64,000 bases of DNA, from positions 25,008 through 89,007 of the forward strand of contig WTGU01000144.1 of the NCBI GenBank assembly GCA_011523425.1, in the 5' to 3' direction. The DNA comes from Alphaproteobacteria bacterium (GTDB taxonomy: Bacteria; Pseudomonadota; Alphaproteobacteria; UBA828). Shown here piece by piece: positions 17,990 to 26,003 of this stretch (position 1 is its first letter; each line of letters opens with the position of its first letter). The notes beneath the pieces are model-generated. The model did no database searches. It had not been told where the DNA came from and was given only the letters and a program-made list of their open reading frames with translations. The position numbers and the translations under genes are program-made.

Positions 17990-19330
17990 ATGGAGAGATA
18001 CCTCCCGAGCCTCGGAGCGGACGCGCTCAAGGGCGTGCCCGCGTTCGGCGACTACGACGTCGTGGTGATCGGCGGCGGGCCCGCCGGCATCGCCGCGTCG
18101 ACCACCGCCGCCGAGCTGGGGCACCGGACGCTGCTGGTCGAGCGGCTGGGCTACTGCGGCGGCGCTGCGGTCTCCGGCATGTCGGGCACCATCTGCGGCC
18201 TCTACATGACGGTGGAGGAGCCCCGCATCACCCAGCCGCAGCAGGTCGTCTTCGGCTTCGCCGAGCGCTTCCGCGCCGCGCTGGAGGCGAACGGCGGCGT
18301 CACCCGCCCGCAGATCTACGGCAAGAGCTGGGTGGTGACCCACGACTGCGCGACCTACAAGCGCGTCGCCACCGACCTGGTGCGGGGCGCCGGCATCGAT
18401 GCGCTCTACCACACGCAGATGATCGACGTGATCGTGGACGGCGACGCGCTCGCCGGCCTCGTCCTGCTCACCAAGTCGGGCTTCACCAGGGTCGGCGCGA
18501 GCCGGGTGATCGACGCCAGCGGCGATGCCGACGCCGTCTTCAAGATGGGGCTGCACACCACCAAGGGGAACGACGGCGTCATCCAGAACCCGACGATGAT
18601 GTTCAAGATCGGCAATGTCGACGTGCCGCGCTATCTCGCCTACTGGGGCGAGGATACGATCTCGCCGCCCAAGGTCATCTCCATGCTGGAGGCGCGCGAC
18701 GCGCTGGTGCGCAAGAAGGTCTGGCTCTTCCCGACCGTGAACCCGGGCGAGATGCTCGTGAACGCCACCAAGATCATCGGCTTCGACGGCCGGGATCTGG
18801 ACGTGACGGACCCGGTCGATCACACCGAAGCGGAGCAGTTCGGCATCTACCAGGCGCGCGCCTTTTTCTCCTTCCTGAAGGAGACCATTCCCGGCTGCGA
18901 GAACGCCTATTTCATCGACTACGGCGCCGAGGTCGGCGTGCGGCAGACCCGCTCGATCGACGGCGTGGCGCGGCTGATGAACGCCGATGTCGTCGAGACG
19001 CGCAAGTGCCCGGATGCCATCGCCCGCTCGAGCTGGCCCATCGAGCTTCACCAGGGCGCCAAGCCCAAGACGGAGTGGCTGGTGGACGACTATTACGAGG
19101 TCCCTTTCGGCACTCTCGTGCCGAGGGAGGGCCGCAACGTCATCGTCGCCGGCCGCTGCCTCAGCGCCGAGCACGAGGCTCTCGCGAGCTGCCGGGTCAC
19201 CGCCCAGTGCTTCGAGTACGGCCGCGCCGCCGCGATTGCTGCGGACATCTCGATCCGCGACGACATCGCGTTCCGGGAAATCGACGGCGTCGCCGTCGCG
19301 GAGCGCATGGGGGCGGACGGCGCGGCCTAG
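17990..19330 (+). CDS. FAD-dependent oxidoreductase (FAD_oxidored family)
   Basis: A 446-residue flavoprotein with the dinucleotide-binding motif VVVIGGGPAGIAAS at residues 24-37, followed by LVERLGYCGGAAVSGM, the segment that in this family (PF12831-type) sits over the flavin. The C-terminal half has the second FAD motif, RNVIVAGRCLSAEHEALASCRV, which ends a thioredoxin-reductase-like fold. No covalent flavin site, signal peptide or Fe-S motif is visible. GGAGGGA precedes the ATG. It is in a forward run with the amidohydrolase and the enolase-family genes. The substrate is unknown. Confidence 0.82.
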   Translation: MERYLPSLGADALKGVPAFGDYDVVVIGGGPAGIAASTTAAELGHRTLLVERLGYCGGAAVSGMSGTICGLYMTVEEPRITQPQQVVFGFAERFRAALEANGGVTRPQIYGKSWVVTHDCATYKRVATDLVRGAGIDALYHTQMIDVIVDGDALAGLVLLTKSGFTRVGASRVIDASGDADAVFKMGLHTTKGNDGVIQNPTMMFKIGNVDVPRYLAYWGEDTISPPKVISMLEARDALVRKKVWLFPTVNPGEMLVNATKIIGFDGRDLDVTDPVDHTEAEQFGIYQARAFFSFLKETIPGCENAYFIDYGAEVGVRQTRSIDGVARLMNADVVETRKCPDAIARSSWPIELHQGAKPKTEWLVDDYYEVPFGTLVPREGRNVIVAGRCLSAEHEALASCRVTAQCFEYGRAAAIAADISIRDDIAFREIDGVAVAERMGADGAA

Positions 19331-19348
19331 GCGAAGCGGATTGGGCTA

Positions 19349-19371
19349 GGCAATAACGGCGTGTTATTGCC
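19349..19371 (+). terminator. Rho-independent terminator-like hairpin
   Basis: Perfect 9-bp stem GGCAATAAC / GTTATTGCC with loop GGCGT, 18 bases after the FAD oxidoreductase stop, followed by a T-rich but interrupted run (CAGTTATGTTATTTATCT). It stands out from its surroundings by its low GC. The next gene starts 40 bases on, so it may separate two transcripts. Confidence 0.55.
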
Positions 19372-19411
19372 CAGTTATGTTATTTATCTGATCTTGTAAG
19401 AGAAGCATCCG

Positions 19412-20542
19412 ATGCCCCCTGTCACCGTCGAGCGGATCGAGCTGCTGGCGATCGGGCCCGATGGCGAGAGGACCTCCTGGTCCTCCCACCTCGGTCCCAT
19501 GCACGAGGCGCTGATCCTCGCGCGGCTCGGCCTCGCCAACGGCGTCGACGCGATCGCGGGCACCACGACCTATACCGAGCACGAGTTCGACAGGACCGTG
19601 TTCTCCGCGGCGTCATTGATGGCGCCGTTCGTGCTGGGACGCGACGTGTTCGAGAGCGCCGCGCTCTACGCCGACATGCGCAAACGCTCCGTACCGCTCG
19701 GCCACATGGCCACCTCTCTTTTCGACATCGCAGTGCATGACGGCCAGGCAAAATCCCTGGAGCGGCCGGTACCGCTTTACCGTACGCTCGGCGCCGCCCG
19801 TCACGAGATCGAGGCCTACGCATCGAGCCCGCTGTTTCCGGACGACAACGGCTACATGGACTACTGCCGAACGATGCTGGACCGCGGTTATCGGGCGATC
19901 AAGATTCATCCCTATTGCGTGTTGGACGACGACATGCGCCTGGTGCATGCGCTGGTCGAGGAGTTCGCGGACCGGGAGATCGGCTGGAGCCTGGATTCGG
20001 ACGGGATGTACACACGCGACCAAGCGCTCCGCATGGGACGGAGTCTCGATGCGGCCGGGTGGGAGTTCTTCGAGGCGCCGCTCCCCGACGCGGACCTCGA
20101 CGGCTACCGGGCGCTCGCGGGCGCGCTCGACCTCGACGTGCTCTGCGGCGGGAACAGCCTCCCCGACCTCCACCTGATCGGTCTCGCGCTCGAGATGGGC
20201 GCCTGGGACCGGGTCCGCTTCGACGTGACCGGGATCGGCGGCGTCACCGGCGCCCGCCGGGCCATGGCGCTCGCGGACGCGCACGGCAGGAAGAGCGAGA
20301 TCCAGAGCTGGGGCTACACGCTGACGCAGGCCGCCAACCTCCACCTCATGCTCGCCCATGCCAATTGCGGCCGCTTCGAGCAGGCGACGCCGGCGGAGAA
20401 GTACGAGTTCGGCGCCTGCCAGGTCATCCGCCCGGACGCCGACGGCCTCGTCCGCCCGAGCGGCCTGCCCGGCCTCGGCGTCGAGATGGACCGCGACGCG
20501 ATCGAGCCCTTCGTCTACGCCCGACGCGTGTTCCGACGATGA
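19412..20542 (+). CDS. Enolase-superfamily protein, divergent mandelate racemase/muconate lactonizing type
   Basis: A 376-residue enolase-superfamily enzyme: capping domain to about residue 130 followed by the barrel. A catalytic-type Lys164-x-His166 is in YRAIKIHPY. Metal ligands Asp195 or Asp197 (SLDSDG) and Glu221 (FFEAPLPD) are visible, but the third acidic ligand expected at the next strand is missing (LCGGNSLPD, where the family has GEx). Asp271 (RFDVTGIGG) is in the place of the dyad aspartate, yet no histidine follows 27 residues later (EIQSWGY). The chemistry is therefore uncertain. It overlaps the next enolase-family gene by four bases (ATGA). Confidence 0.8.
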   Translation: MPPVTVERIELLAIGPDGERTSWSSHLGPMHEALILARLGLANGVDAIAGTTTYTEHEFDRTVFSAASLMAPFVLGRDVFESAALYADMRKRSVPLGHMATSLFDIAVHDGQAKSLERPVPLYRTLGAARHEIEAYASSPLFPDDNGYMDYCRTMLDRGYRAIKIHPYCVLDDDMRLVHALVEEFADREIGWSLDSDGMYTRDQALRMGRSLDAAGWEFFEAPLPDADLDGYRALAGALDLDVLCGGNSLPDLHLIGLALEMGAWDRVRFDVTGIGGVTGARRAMALADAHGRKSEIQSWGYTLTQAANLHLMLAHANCGRFEQATPAEKYEFGACQVIRPDADGLVRPSGLPGLGVEMDRDAIEPFVYARRVFRR

Positions 20543-21684
20543 GCGTCAGCATCGAGCGGGTGGAGGTGATCTGCCTCCAGGACCCGGCGGCCCCCTACTA
20601 CCGCTTCGAGGGCAGCTACCGGAACGTGCTCGTGCTCGTCCACGGCGACAACGGGCTCACGGGCATCGGCGAGAGCGACGCCCCGCCGGAGATCGTCCGG
20701 GCGGTGATCGAGATGGCGCCCTACAACGAGCGCGCCGAGGGGCTCGCCGCCATCGTGACCGGCGAGGCCGTGGACGACCCGCGCCGCCTGTGGGACGCGA
20801 TGCTCGCGCGCTCGGCGTGGCACGGCCGGCGCGGCGCGGCGATGCACGCGATCAGCGCGCTCGACATCGCCATCTGGGACCTCTTCGCCCGCTCGAACGG
20901 GGTCCCGGTCCACGCGGCGCTGGGCGGCGCGCGCCACGAGCGCCTGCCGGCCTACGCGACGATCTATCCCCTGGAGGACGAGCCCGCGCGCATCGACGCC
21001 CAGGTCGCGCCCCTGCTGGAGCGGGGCTTCCGCCACCTGAAGATCTGCGTCGATCCGTGGTGGGCGGAGCCGGAGCGGGTGCGGCGGAACCTCACGCACC
21101 TGCGGGCGCTGGTCGGGCCGGCGCGCGGCCTGATGCTCGACGTCGCGCAAGCGTTCACGCGGCTGGACCAGCTCGCGCCCTTCCTCGACCTGCTGGCCGC
21201 GCTGGACTTCGCCTGGATCGAGTCTCCCTTCCCGCAGGAGGATGTCGCCGAGCACGCGCGGCTCGGCGCCGCGACGCGCATCCCCATCGGCGTCGGCGAC
21301 CTGGGCCTCACCACCTGCGGGGAGTTCGAGCCCTTCCTCGAGGCCGGCGCCTTCGACATCGCCCAGCCGGACCTGACCATGTTCGGCGGCTTCACCGAGG
21401 CGCTGCGGCTCGCGCGGATGCTGGCGCACACCGGCAAGCGGATCGTGCCGCACAGCTACAACACCGACATCACCATCGCGGCCAACCTTCACTTCATGGC
21501 GACGCTGGAGGACGGCGGCCTCGTCGAGGTCTCGACCAGCCCCTCGCGCCTTCGCCGCGAGCTGGTCCGGGGCCTCCCGCCGCTCGGAGACGACGGGACG
21601 ATCGCGGTTCCCGACGGGCCGGGCCTCGGCATCGAGGTGAATACCGAAGTGGTCGACGCGCTGCGCGTCCCGGTCACTTCCTGA
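20539..21684 (+). CDS. Mandelate racemase/muconate lactonizing enzyme family protein
   Basis: A 381-residue enolase-superfamily enzyme. Lys168 (HLKICVDP), metal ligands Asp201 (LMLDVAQAF), Glu228 (WIESPFPQED) and Asp254 (GVGDLG), and an Asp278-His305 pair (QPDLTMFGG ... VPHSYN) spaced by 27 residues exactly as the dyad of mandelate racemase. This fits the dehydratase/racemase subgroup rather than the Lys-Lys epimerases. It starts inside the stop of the upstream paralogue, so both are made together, perhaps acting in sequence on related hydroxy acids or betaines. Sequence similarity between the two is low, so they are not recent duplicates. Confidence 0.85.
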   Translation: MSVSIERVEVICLQDPAAPYYRFEGSYRNVLVLVHGDNGLTGIGESDAPPEIVRAVIEMAPYNERAEGLAAIVTGEAVDDPRRLWDAMLARSAWHGRRGAAMHAISALDIAIWDLFARSNGVPVHAALGGARHERLPAYATIYPLEDEPARIDAQVAPLLERGFRHLKICVDPWWAEPERVRRNLTHLRALVGPARGLMLDVAQAFTRLDQLAPFLDLLAALDFAWIESPFPQEDVAEHARLGAATRIPIGVGDLGLTTCGEFEPFLEAGAFDIAQPDLTMFGGFTEALRLARMLAHTGKRIVPHSYNTDITIAANLHFMATLEDGGLVEVSTSPSRLRRELVRGLPPLGDDGTIAVPDGPGLGIEVNTEVVDALRVPVTS

Positions 21685-21861
21685 ACAGGTCCGCGGCGCC
21701 GGTGCGCCCCGCTGATGGCCGCCCCGCCGCCGGGAGGGCGCCGGGCGGTGTCGCGATCCGGCCAATTCGGTGCGGATTCGCAGTAGCCGCGACGATCCGC
21801 CCCGCGATAGCCTGTGCGAAGAACCGGCCGACCCGGCCCCCGGCACATGGAGAACGCAGCC

Positions 21862-23061
21862 ATGGCTGAGCACTGGTGGGAAAGCAGCGCGCAGGCGGCC
21901 GAAGCCCTTGCGCACGTCGTCCGCCCGATCGAGCGGGCGGGCGGCCTGCCCAACGAGGCCTACGTCTCGCACGCCTTCGCCGATTGGGAGCAGGACGTGT
22001 TGCTCGCGCGGAGCTGGGCCTGCATCGGCACCGGCAGGCGCGTGCCCGAGGCGGGCGATGCGCGGCCGATCGAGTTCGCCGGCCTGCCGCTTCTCATGCT
22101 GCGCGACAACGACGGCGAGGTGCGCGTCTTCCACAACGTGTGCAGCCATCGCGGCATGATCCTGGTGGACGCGCCCCAGCGGACGCGCGGCACCATCCGC
22201 TGCCCCTACCACTCGTGGACCTACGACCTGGACGGCTCGCTCCGCGCCACGCCGATGATCGGCGGCACCGACAGCCACACCTGCCCGAGCTTCGAGCGGG
22301 CGAGCCACGGCCTCAAGCCGGTGCGGACGGCCACGTGGTTCGACGCCGTCTTCGTCAACCTGAGCGGGGACGCGGCGCCCTTCGAGACCTTCATCGCGCC
22401 GGTGGCCGAACGCTGGAAGGATTTCGACGCGGCCACGCTGCACCACGAGGCGCGCGATTCCTCCTACATCCTCGACGTCGCCTGCAACTGGAAGCTCGCG
22501 GTGGAGAACTTCTGCGAGGCCTACCACCTGCCCTGGATCCACCCCAACCTCAACAGCTACTCCAGGCTCGAGGACCACTACCAGATCACCGAGGAGGAGG
22601 ACGGCTACGCCGGCCAGGGCAGCACCGCCTACCGGCCGCAGCTCGTGGAGAACGGAGACGCCTTCCCCGCCATGCCGGGCCTGCCGGACCGCTGGCACGG
22701 GACGGCGGAATATGTGGCGCTGTTCCCGACCGCGCTGTTCGGCATCCACGCCGATCACTTCTACACGGTCACGCTGGAGCCGAAGGGGCCGGGCCGGACC
22801 ATCGAACACATGGACATCTACTACTTCGCCGACGAGGCGCTGGACGAGGCCCACACCGAGCAGCGCCGGGCCAACGCGCGGCAATGGCAGGGCATCTTCG
22901 AGGAGGACCGCTTCGTCGTCGAAGGCATGCAGCGGGGCCGCGCCTCGCCCGCCTATCGCGGCGGCGTGCTCTCGCCGGCGCTCGAGCGCACGACCCACTG
23001 CTTCTATCGCTGGGTGGCGACCCGGCTGCTGCAGGCGAGCCAAGCCAACCGCGCTGCGTGA
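21862..23061 (+). CDS. Rieske non-haem iron oxygenase, alpha subunit type
   Basis: A 399-residue oxygenase. The Rieske [2Fe-2S] ligands are Cys94, His96, Cys114 and His117 (VCSHRG and CPYHSWTY). The catalytic iron site is His222 and His227 in ENFCEAYHLPWIHP with an acidic third ligand in FEEDRFVVEGMQ near residue 349. The short size and motif style resemble choline, carnitine, glycine-betaine or proline-betaine (Stc2-like) mono-oxygenases more than ring-hydroxylating dioxygenases. ATG 21862 follows GGAGA. With the demethylase flavoprotein at 14.2 kb it could carry out successive N-demethylations. No dedicated reductase gene is adjacent. Confidence 0.85.
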   Translation: MAEHWWESSAQAAEALAHVVRPIERAGGLPNEAYVSHAFADWEQDVLLARSWACIGTGRRVPEAGDARPIEFAGLPLLMLRDNDGEVRVFHNVCSHRGMILVDAPQRTRGTIRCPYHSWTYDLDGSLRATPMIGGTDSHTCPSFERASHGLKPVRTATWFDAVFVNLSGDAAPFETFIAPVAERWKDFDAATLHHEARDSSYILDVACNWKLAVENFCEAYHLPWIHPNLNSYSRLEDHYQITEEEDGYAGQGSTAYRPQLVENGDAFPAMPGLPDRWHGTAEYVALFPTALFGIHADHFYTVTLEPKGPGRTIEHMDIYYFADEALDEAHTEQRRANARQWQGIFEEDRFVVEGMQRGRASPAYRGGVLSPALERTTHCFYRWVATRLLQASQANRAA

Positions 23062-23063
23062 GC

Positions 23064-23097
23064 GAGCGGCGGCGCTGCCGGATCAGATTTCGCAGGC
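23064..23097. repeat. Direct repeat, left copy, bordering low-GC insert
   Basis: GCCGGATCAGATTTCGCAGGC (split here as its 20-base core GCCGGATCAGATTTCGCAGG) matches 20 of 21 bases of 24797-24817, the last codons and stop of the DUF393 gene. The similarity extends loosely leftward through GCGAGCGGC. Together the two copies bracket the metzincin gene. Confidence 0.65.
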
Positions 23098-23176
23098 GGG
23101 CACCCGGCAGTGGTTTTCCGTCGCTTCGGCTTCGAGCCTCAGCCTATCTCCCCTTGCCGCGTTTTCAGTCCTCTTC

Positions 23177-24562
23177 TCAATGGAATCGCGTTCCACCGAA
23201 TCCGGCAGACATATCACTTCTCTCGACAACACCGCCCATTCCTTCGTGCTGTGTTCCAAAGAACACGCCCGTAACCTCGCCGGCATCGCCGCCCGTTTGC
23301 GTGAAAGTATCGCCCCGAACAACCACGCTGTATCCCAGGTCGCCGTCATTCCACATCGTTCCTGAACCGATAGGGCCAGGAGCGGTATTGACGCCCCAAT
23401 ACTCGAGGCCGCTGAAGTCAAGCTGACCAGTGAGCGTTGCGAGATCGACAGTCAAGTCGGCCGTTCCGGCGAGCGATTCCGATTCGAAAGTGAATCCCAG
23501 GAGCCGTCCCGACCAGCTAGCATTTCCCGATCCGGATAGGCCGGTTGACGGATTAGGCCCGTGCGCCCATGGCTGAATCAGACCGTTCCTCGACGATGCG
23601 CCGAACGACACGTCTTCTATGTCCCCGCGCAAGTGAAACGATGTGTCTGTCCACGGGCCGAGATCGTTCGCGTCGAATGGTCTAAACCCGTATTCATGAG
23701 TAAAACGGGTATATAGCGCATAGAGCGCGTCCGTATCTATTTGCGGAAGGTAAGTGATAGGGAAGCCCACATAGTTTCCCGTATTCATAACTGTCCGGTA
23801 TCCCTGAATATGGGCATAAAAGCCTAGCGCATGAAATATTTCGTGAGCCAGCACCGCCCTCGCTTGATTGCCGCGCCGCACTATATTGGTATTTATCCAG
23901 ATATAAGAAGCCGGGCCACCACTTGGGCCCCCTATTGAGTATTCTACGCCAGCCACTGTTACCGGCGGTCTCTCTTCGGGAGGCCATGTGTTTTGCGATC
24001 CTAATCCCACGTAAATGTGGCCAGCCGGAATGTAGTGTGATTGATAGTCCTCTTCGTTACCGGACGGATGAACGGCACGCTCGGGAGATACCGATATCCT
24101 TTTGTCGTATGGCAGTGCGGCATTGATCAGTTGGACAACGCGAATCACATCATCAACATATCTGTCTGAGGTCGTTTCACGTATTTGAATCGTCGGTTTC
24201 TGTTCGAACGTGCTGATGTAAGGCGTCCCGGGGTCCCATGAGCTACTTCCAGTTGCCTGCCGCGTAAGAAAATCTTTCACGCGCTCGGAACTCTCTCCGT
24301 CGCGGACGCGGCCTGTAGATATGGCTACGCCTCCATGCTGTCCGGCTGGAGACAGGTCGCTGAGAGACGACCTTACATCATCGCCAATCTGGACGCCATC
24401 TCCCCTTTGAGTGACCGGTGCGTTTAGTGCCTGAGCCGGCGTCAAGGCGGGCTGCCCGGAGAAAGACGATTCGTCACCGCCTCCACCGCAGCCGGGCAAT
24501 ATCAACGCGAACGAGAGAAGAGCGGTGAATGCCAAATAAGCGGGAAAAGGTCTATTTTGCAT
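23177..24562 (-). CDS. Secreted lipoprotein with metzincin-like protease domain and TbpB-like C-terminal barrel domain
   Basis: A 461-residue surface lipoprotein. A signal peptide ends in a lipobox LPGC with Cys25, followed by Gly/Ser linker. Residues 120-300 hold a zinc-protease domain: AHEIFHALGFYAH (239-251) gives His240, Glu241, His244, then His251, one residue further than the canonical HExxHxxGxxH; a Met-turn-like RTVMNTG follows (Met259). Residues from about 340 to the end (SGRLLGFTFE, YSVVVRGDTFTQTGG, GGVVERSDMSAGFGGTR) look like the transferrin-binding-protein-B-type beta-barrel domain found in Slam-exported surface lipoproteins. GC is clearly lower than the flanks. GGAGA precedes the ATG. 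No Slam gene is near. Confidence 0.72.
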   Translation of the reverse strand: MQNRPFPAYLAFTALLSFALILPGCGGGGDESSFSGQPALTPAQALNAPVTQRGDGVQIGDDVRSSLSDLSPAGQHGGVAISTGRVRDGESSERVKDFLTRQATGSSSWDPGTPYISTFEQKPTIQIRETTSDRYVDDVIRVVQLINAALPYDKRISVSPERAVHPSGNEEDYQSHYIPAGHIYVGLGSQNTWPPEERPPVTVAGVEYSIGGPSGGPASYIWINTNIVRRGNQARAVLAHEIFHALGFYAHIQGYRTVMNTGNYVGFPITYLPQIDTDALYALYTRFTHEYGFRPFDANDLGPWTDTSFHLRGDIEDVSFGASSRNGLIQPWAHGPNPSTGLSGSGNASWSGRLLGFTFESESLAGTADLTVDLATLTGQLDFSGLEYWGVNTAPGPIGSGTMWNDGDLGYSVVVRGDTFTQTGGDAGEVTGVFFGTQHEGMGGVVERSDMSAGFGGTRFH

Positions 24563-24675
24563 GTGACTTTCTCCGCCAATAAGAGAGTGAACTTTGAACT
24601 ACAATACACATACATACACGGTCCACGAAGAGACAAACCCGGGGTCGTTCATGCCTGCCGGTGCGTCGTGCGGCC

Positions 24676-24786
24676 GTAGGCCTGACCTATCGCGGCGGCG
24701 TGGGGGTCCAGCTGGACGGCGCGCGCGCCGACAAGATGCACGGGAGCGGGGATCTGGCTTGGGCCGACGGTTTCCGCTACGACGGC
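24676..24786 (+). pseudogene. MORN-repeat remnant
   Basis: About 37 codons reading YRGGVGVQLDGARADKMHG and then GSGDLAWADGFRYDGE, which follow the MORN pattern (GxGxLxWxDGxxYxGE). The frame runs on into antisense of the DUF393 gene and has no plausible start or upstream remainder, so this looks like a fragment left at the edge of the low-GC insert. GC is high, like the host chromosome. Confidence 0.4.
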
Positions 24787-24817
24787 GAGCGGCACAGCCG
24801 GATCAGATCTCGCAGGC
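24784..24817. repeat. Direct repeat, right copy, bordering low-GC insert
   Basis: Contains GCCGGATCAGATCTCGCAGG, the reverse complement of the last codons and stop of the DUF393 gene; a near-identical copy stands at 23077-23097 on the other side of the metzincin gene, about 1.7 kb away. Confidence 0.65.
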
Positions 24818-25117
24818 GTCGCCGTTGCAGCCCTGCTTGTCCCGCCCCAGCAGGAGACGGAGCGGGGGCAGGTAGAGTGCGAGGCCGTAGAGAAAGTAGA
24901 GCGGCACCTGCAGGCAGAGCTTGCGCGTCGCATAGGCGCCGGTGAACGCCCTGCCGCTCCCCTTCTCGACCACCACGATCTCGCCGACGGGCACCTCGCC
25001 GAGCGGTGACTCGTCCGTTCGCATCTCGATTCGGCCGAGCCAGTCCAGGCGCGCCGTCCGCCTGGCCTGGCGCGCGCAATCCGGGCAGCGCGCGTTGTAG
25101 AAGAGGGTTACGGCCAT
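24803..25117 (-). CDS. DCC-type thiol-disulfide oxidoreductase family protein (DUF393)
   Basis: A 104-residue protein with the thioredoxin-like N-terminus VTLFYNARCPDCARQ, whose CPDC replaces the usual DCxxC pattern, then VVEKGSGRAFTGAYATR and a hydrophobic LQVPLYFLYGLALYLPPL stretch, as in DUF393 proteins. The function of this family is not settled; a redox role is implied by the two cysteines. It is the last gene of the long reverse block, 27 bases after the oxygenase gene. Its last 20 bases are repeated at 23077-23097. Confidence 0.75.
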   Translation of the reverse strand: MAVTLFYNARCPDCARQARRTARLDWLGRIEMRTDESPLGEVPVGEIVVVEKGSGRAFTGAYATRKLCLQVPLYFLYGLALYLPPLRLLLGRDKQGCNGDACEI

Positions 25118-25144
25118 CGTGCCGCCGGCCCCACGCTCCCCACT

Positions 25145-25990
25145 CTACGCGCCCGGCTGCGGGCCCGCCGCCACGGGGCGCGTCCGCCCGTAGAAGCCGC
25201 GCCTTTCGGTCTCGCTGAAGACCACGTCGGGCGCCTCGTAGTAGGAGAAGACGGCGACGATGCGGGCGCGCGCGCCCTCGACCGGCGTGGTCCTATGTGC
25301 GGTGTTCTTCCCCTTGAAGACGTTGAGCGTGCCCGGGCTGAGCGGCATGGTCCGCACGCCCGTGTCGTCGCCGGCGAGCAGCCGGGCGACCCCGCCATAA
25401 TTCGGATCGGTCTCGCTCCTCAGCCCGCTGCGGTACTGGAACGCGCCGCCCGCCGCGGGCGCCTGCAGGAGGATGGTGATGGTGAACTCGGCCCGGTCGA
25501 AGTGCCAGTTGAGGCGCTCGCCCGCGCGGTAGGCCATGACGTTGAGGCGGCCCAAGGGATCGGCCATGGGGTAGAGCCGGGGCTTCTCCAGCGTCGCCGC
25601 CAGGAAGTCGATGAGCGGCCGCCACTCGTAGATCCGCGCGATCATGCTGGCCGGAATCTGGTCGCCGCAGATGGTGTGGTTGACGGTGGTGAAGCGGTCG
25701 AGCGCCGGGTGGCCGGGCGCGAGCCCCGCGATCTCGTCGTCGAAGTAGATGTTGTGATCGCGGGAATGGGTGAAGGCCTCGGCCGCGAGGACCGGCTCGA
25801 CCTCGGCGACGCAGGCCCCGAGCGCCTCCGGCCGGACGAGCCCGTCGAGGCTGAACATGCCGGCCTCGCCGAGCGCCTTCCGGCAGCGGGCGACGAGCGC
25901 CCGGCCCTGCGCGCCGCCCGGCGCGTGCACGGGCCAGCGGTCGAGGTCGAGAACCTGCCTCATCGGAAGCATCGGCTCTGCGCGCCGCAC
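25145..25990 (-). CDS. Non-haem Fe(II)/2-oxoglutarate oxygenase, BesD/HalD fold, hydroxylase-type iron site
   Basis: A 281-residue protein whose sequence pattern fits the HalD/BesD family. The iron site is His163-Phe-Asp165 (NWHFDRAEFTITILLQ) and His232 (NTAHRTTP), with Arg241/243 (GARARIVAVFSYYE) to hold 2-oxoglutarate. In the amino-acid halogenases of this family the Asp is replaced by Gly to make room for chloride; here Asp is present, so hydroxylation is expected. The start is uncertain: GTG 25990 and ATGs at 25972 and 25963 all fit, and the family usually begins near VLDLDRWP. It follows the DddP-like gene by 13 bases. Confidence 0.75.
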   Translation of the reverse strand: MRRAEPMLPMRQVLDLDRWPVHAPGGAQGRALVARCRKALGEAGMFSLDGLVRPEALGACVAEVEPVLAAEAFTHSRDHNIYFDDEIAGLAPGHPALDRFTTVNHTICGDQIPASMIARIYEWRPLIDFLAATLEKPRLYPMADPLGRLNVMAYRAGERLNWHFDRAEFTITILLQAPAAGGAFQYRSGLRSETDPNYGGVARLLAGDDTGVRTMPLSPGTLNVFKGKNTAHRTTPVEGARARIVAVFSYYEAPDVVFSETERRGFYGRTRPVAAGPQPGA

Positions 25991-26003
25991 GCGGCCCCCT
26001 GCC

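Noticed and set aside
25145..25990. Amino-acid halogenase
   Set aside because: The iron-site Asp165 is present; halogenases of this fold have Gly there.
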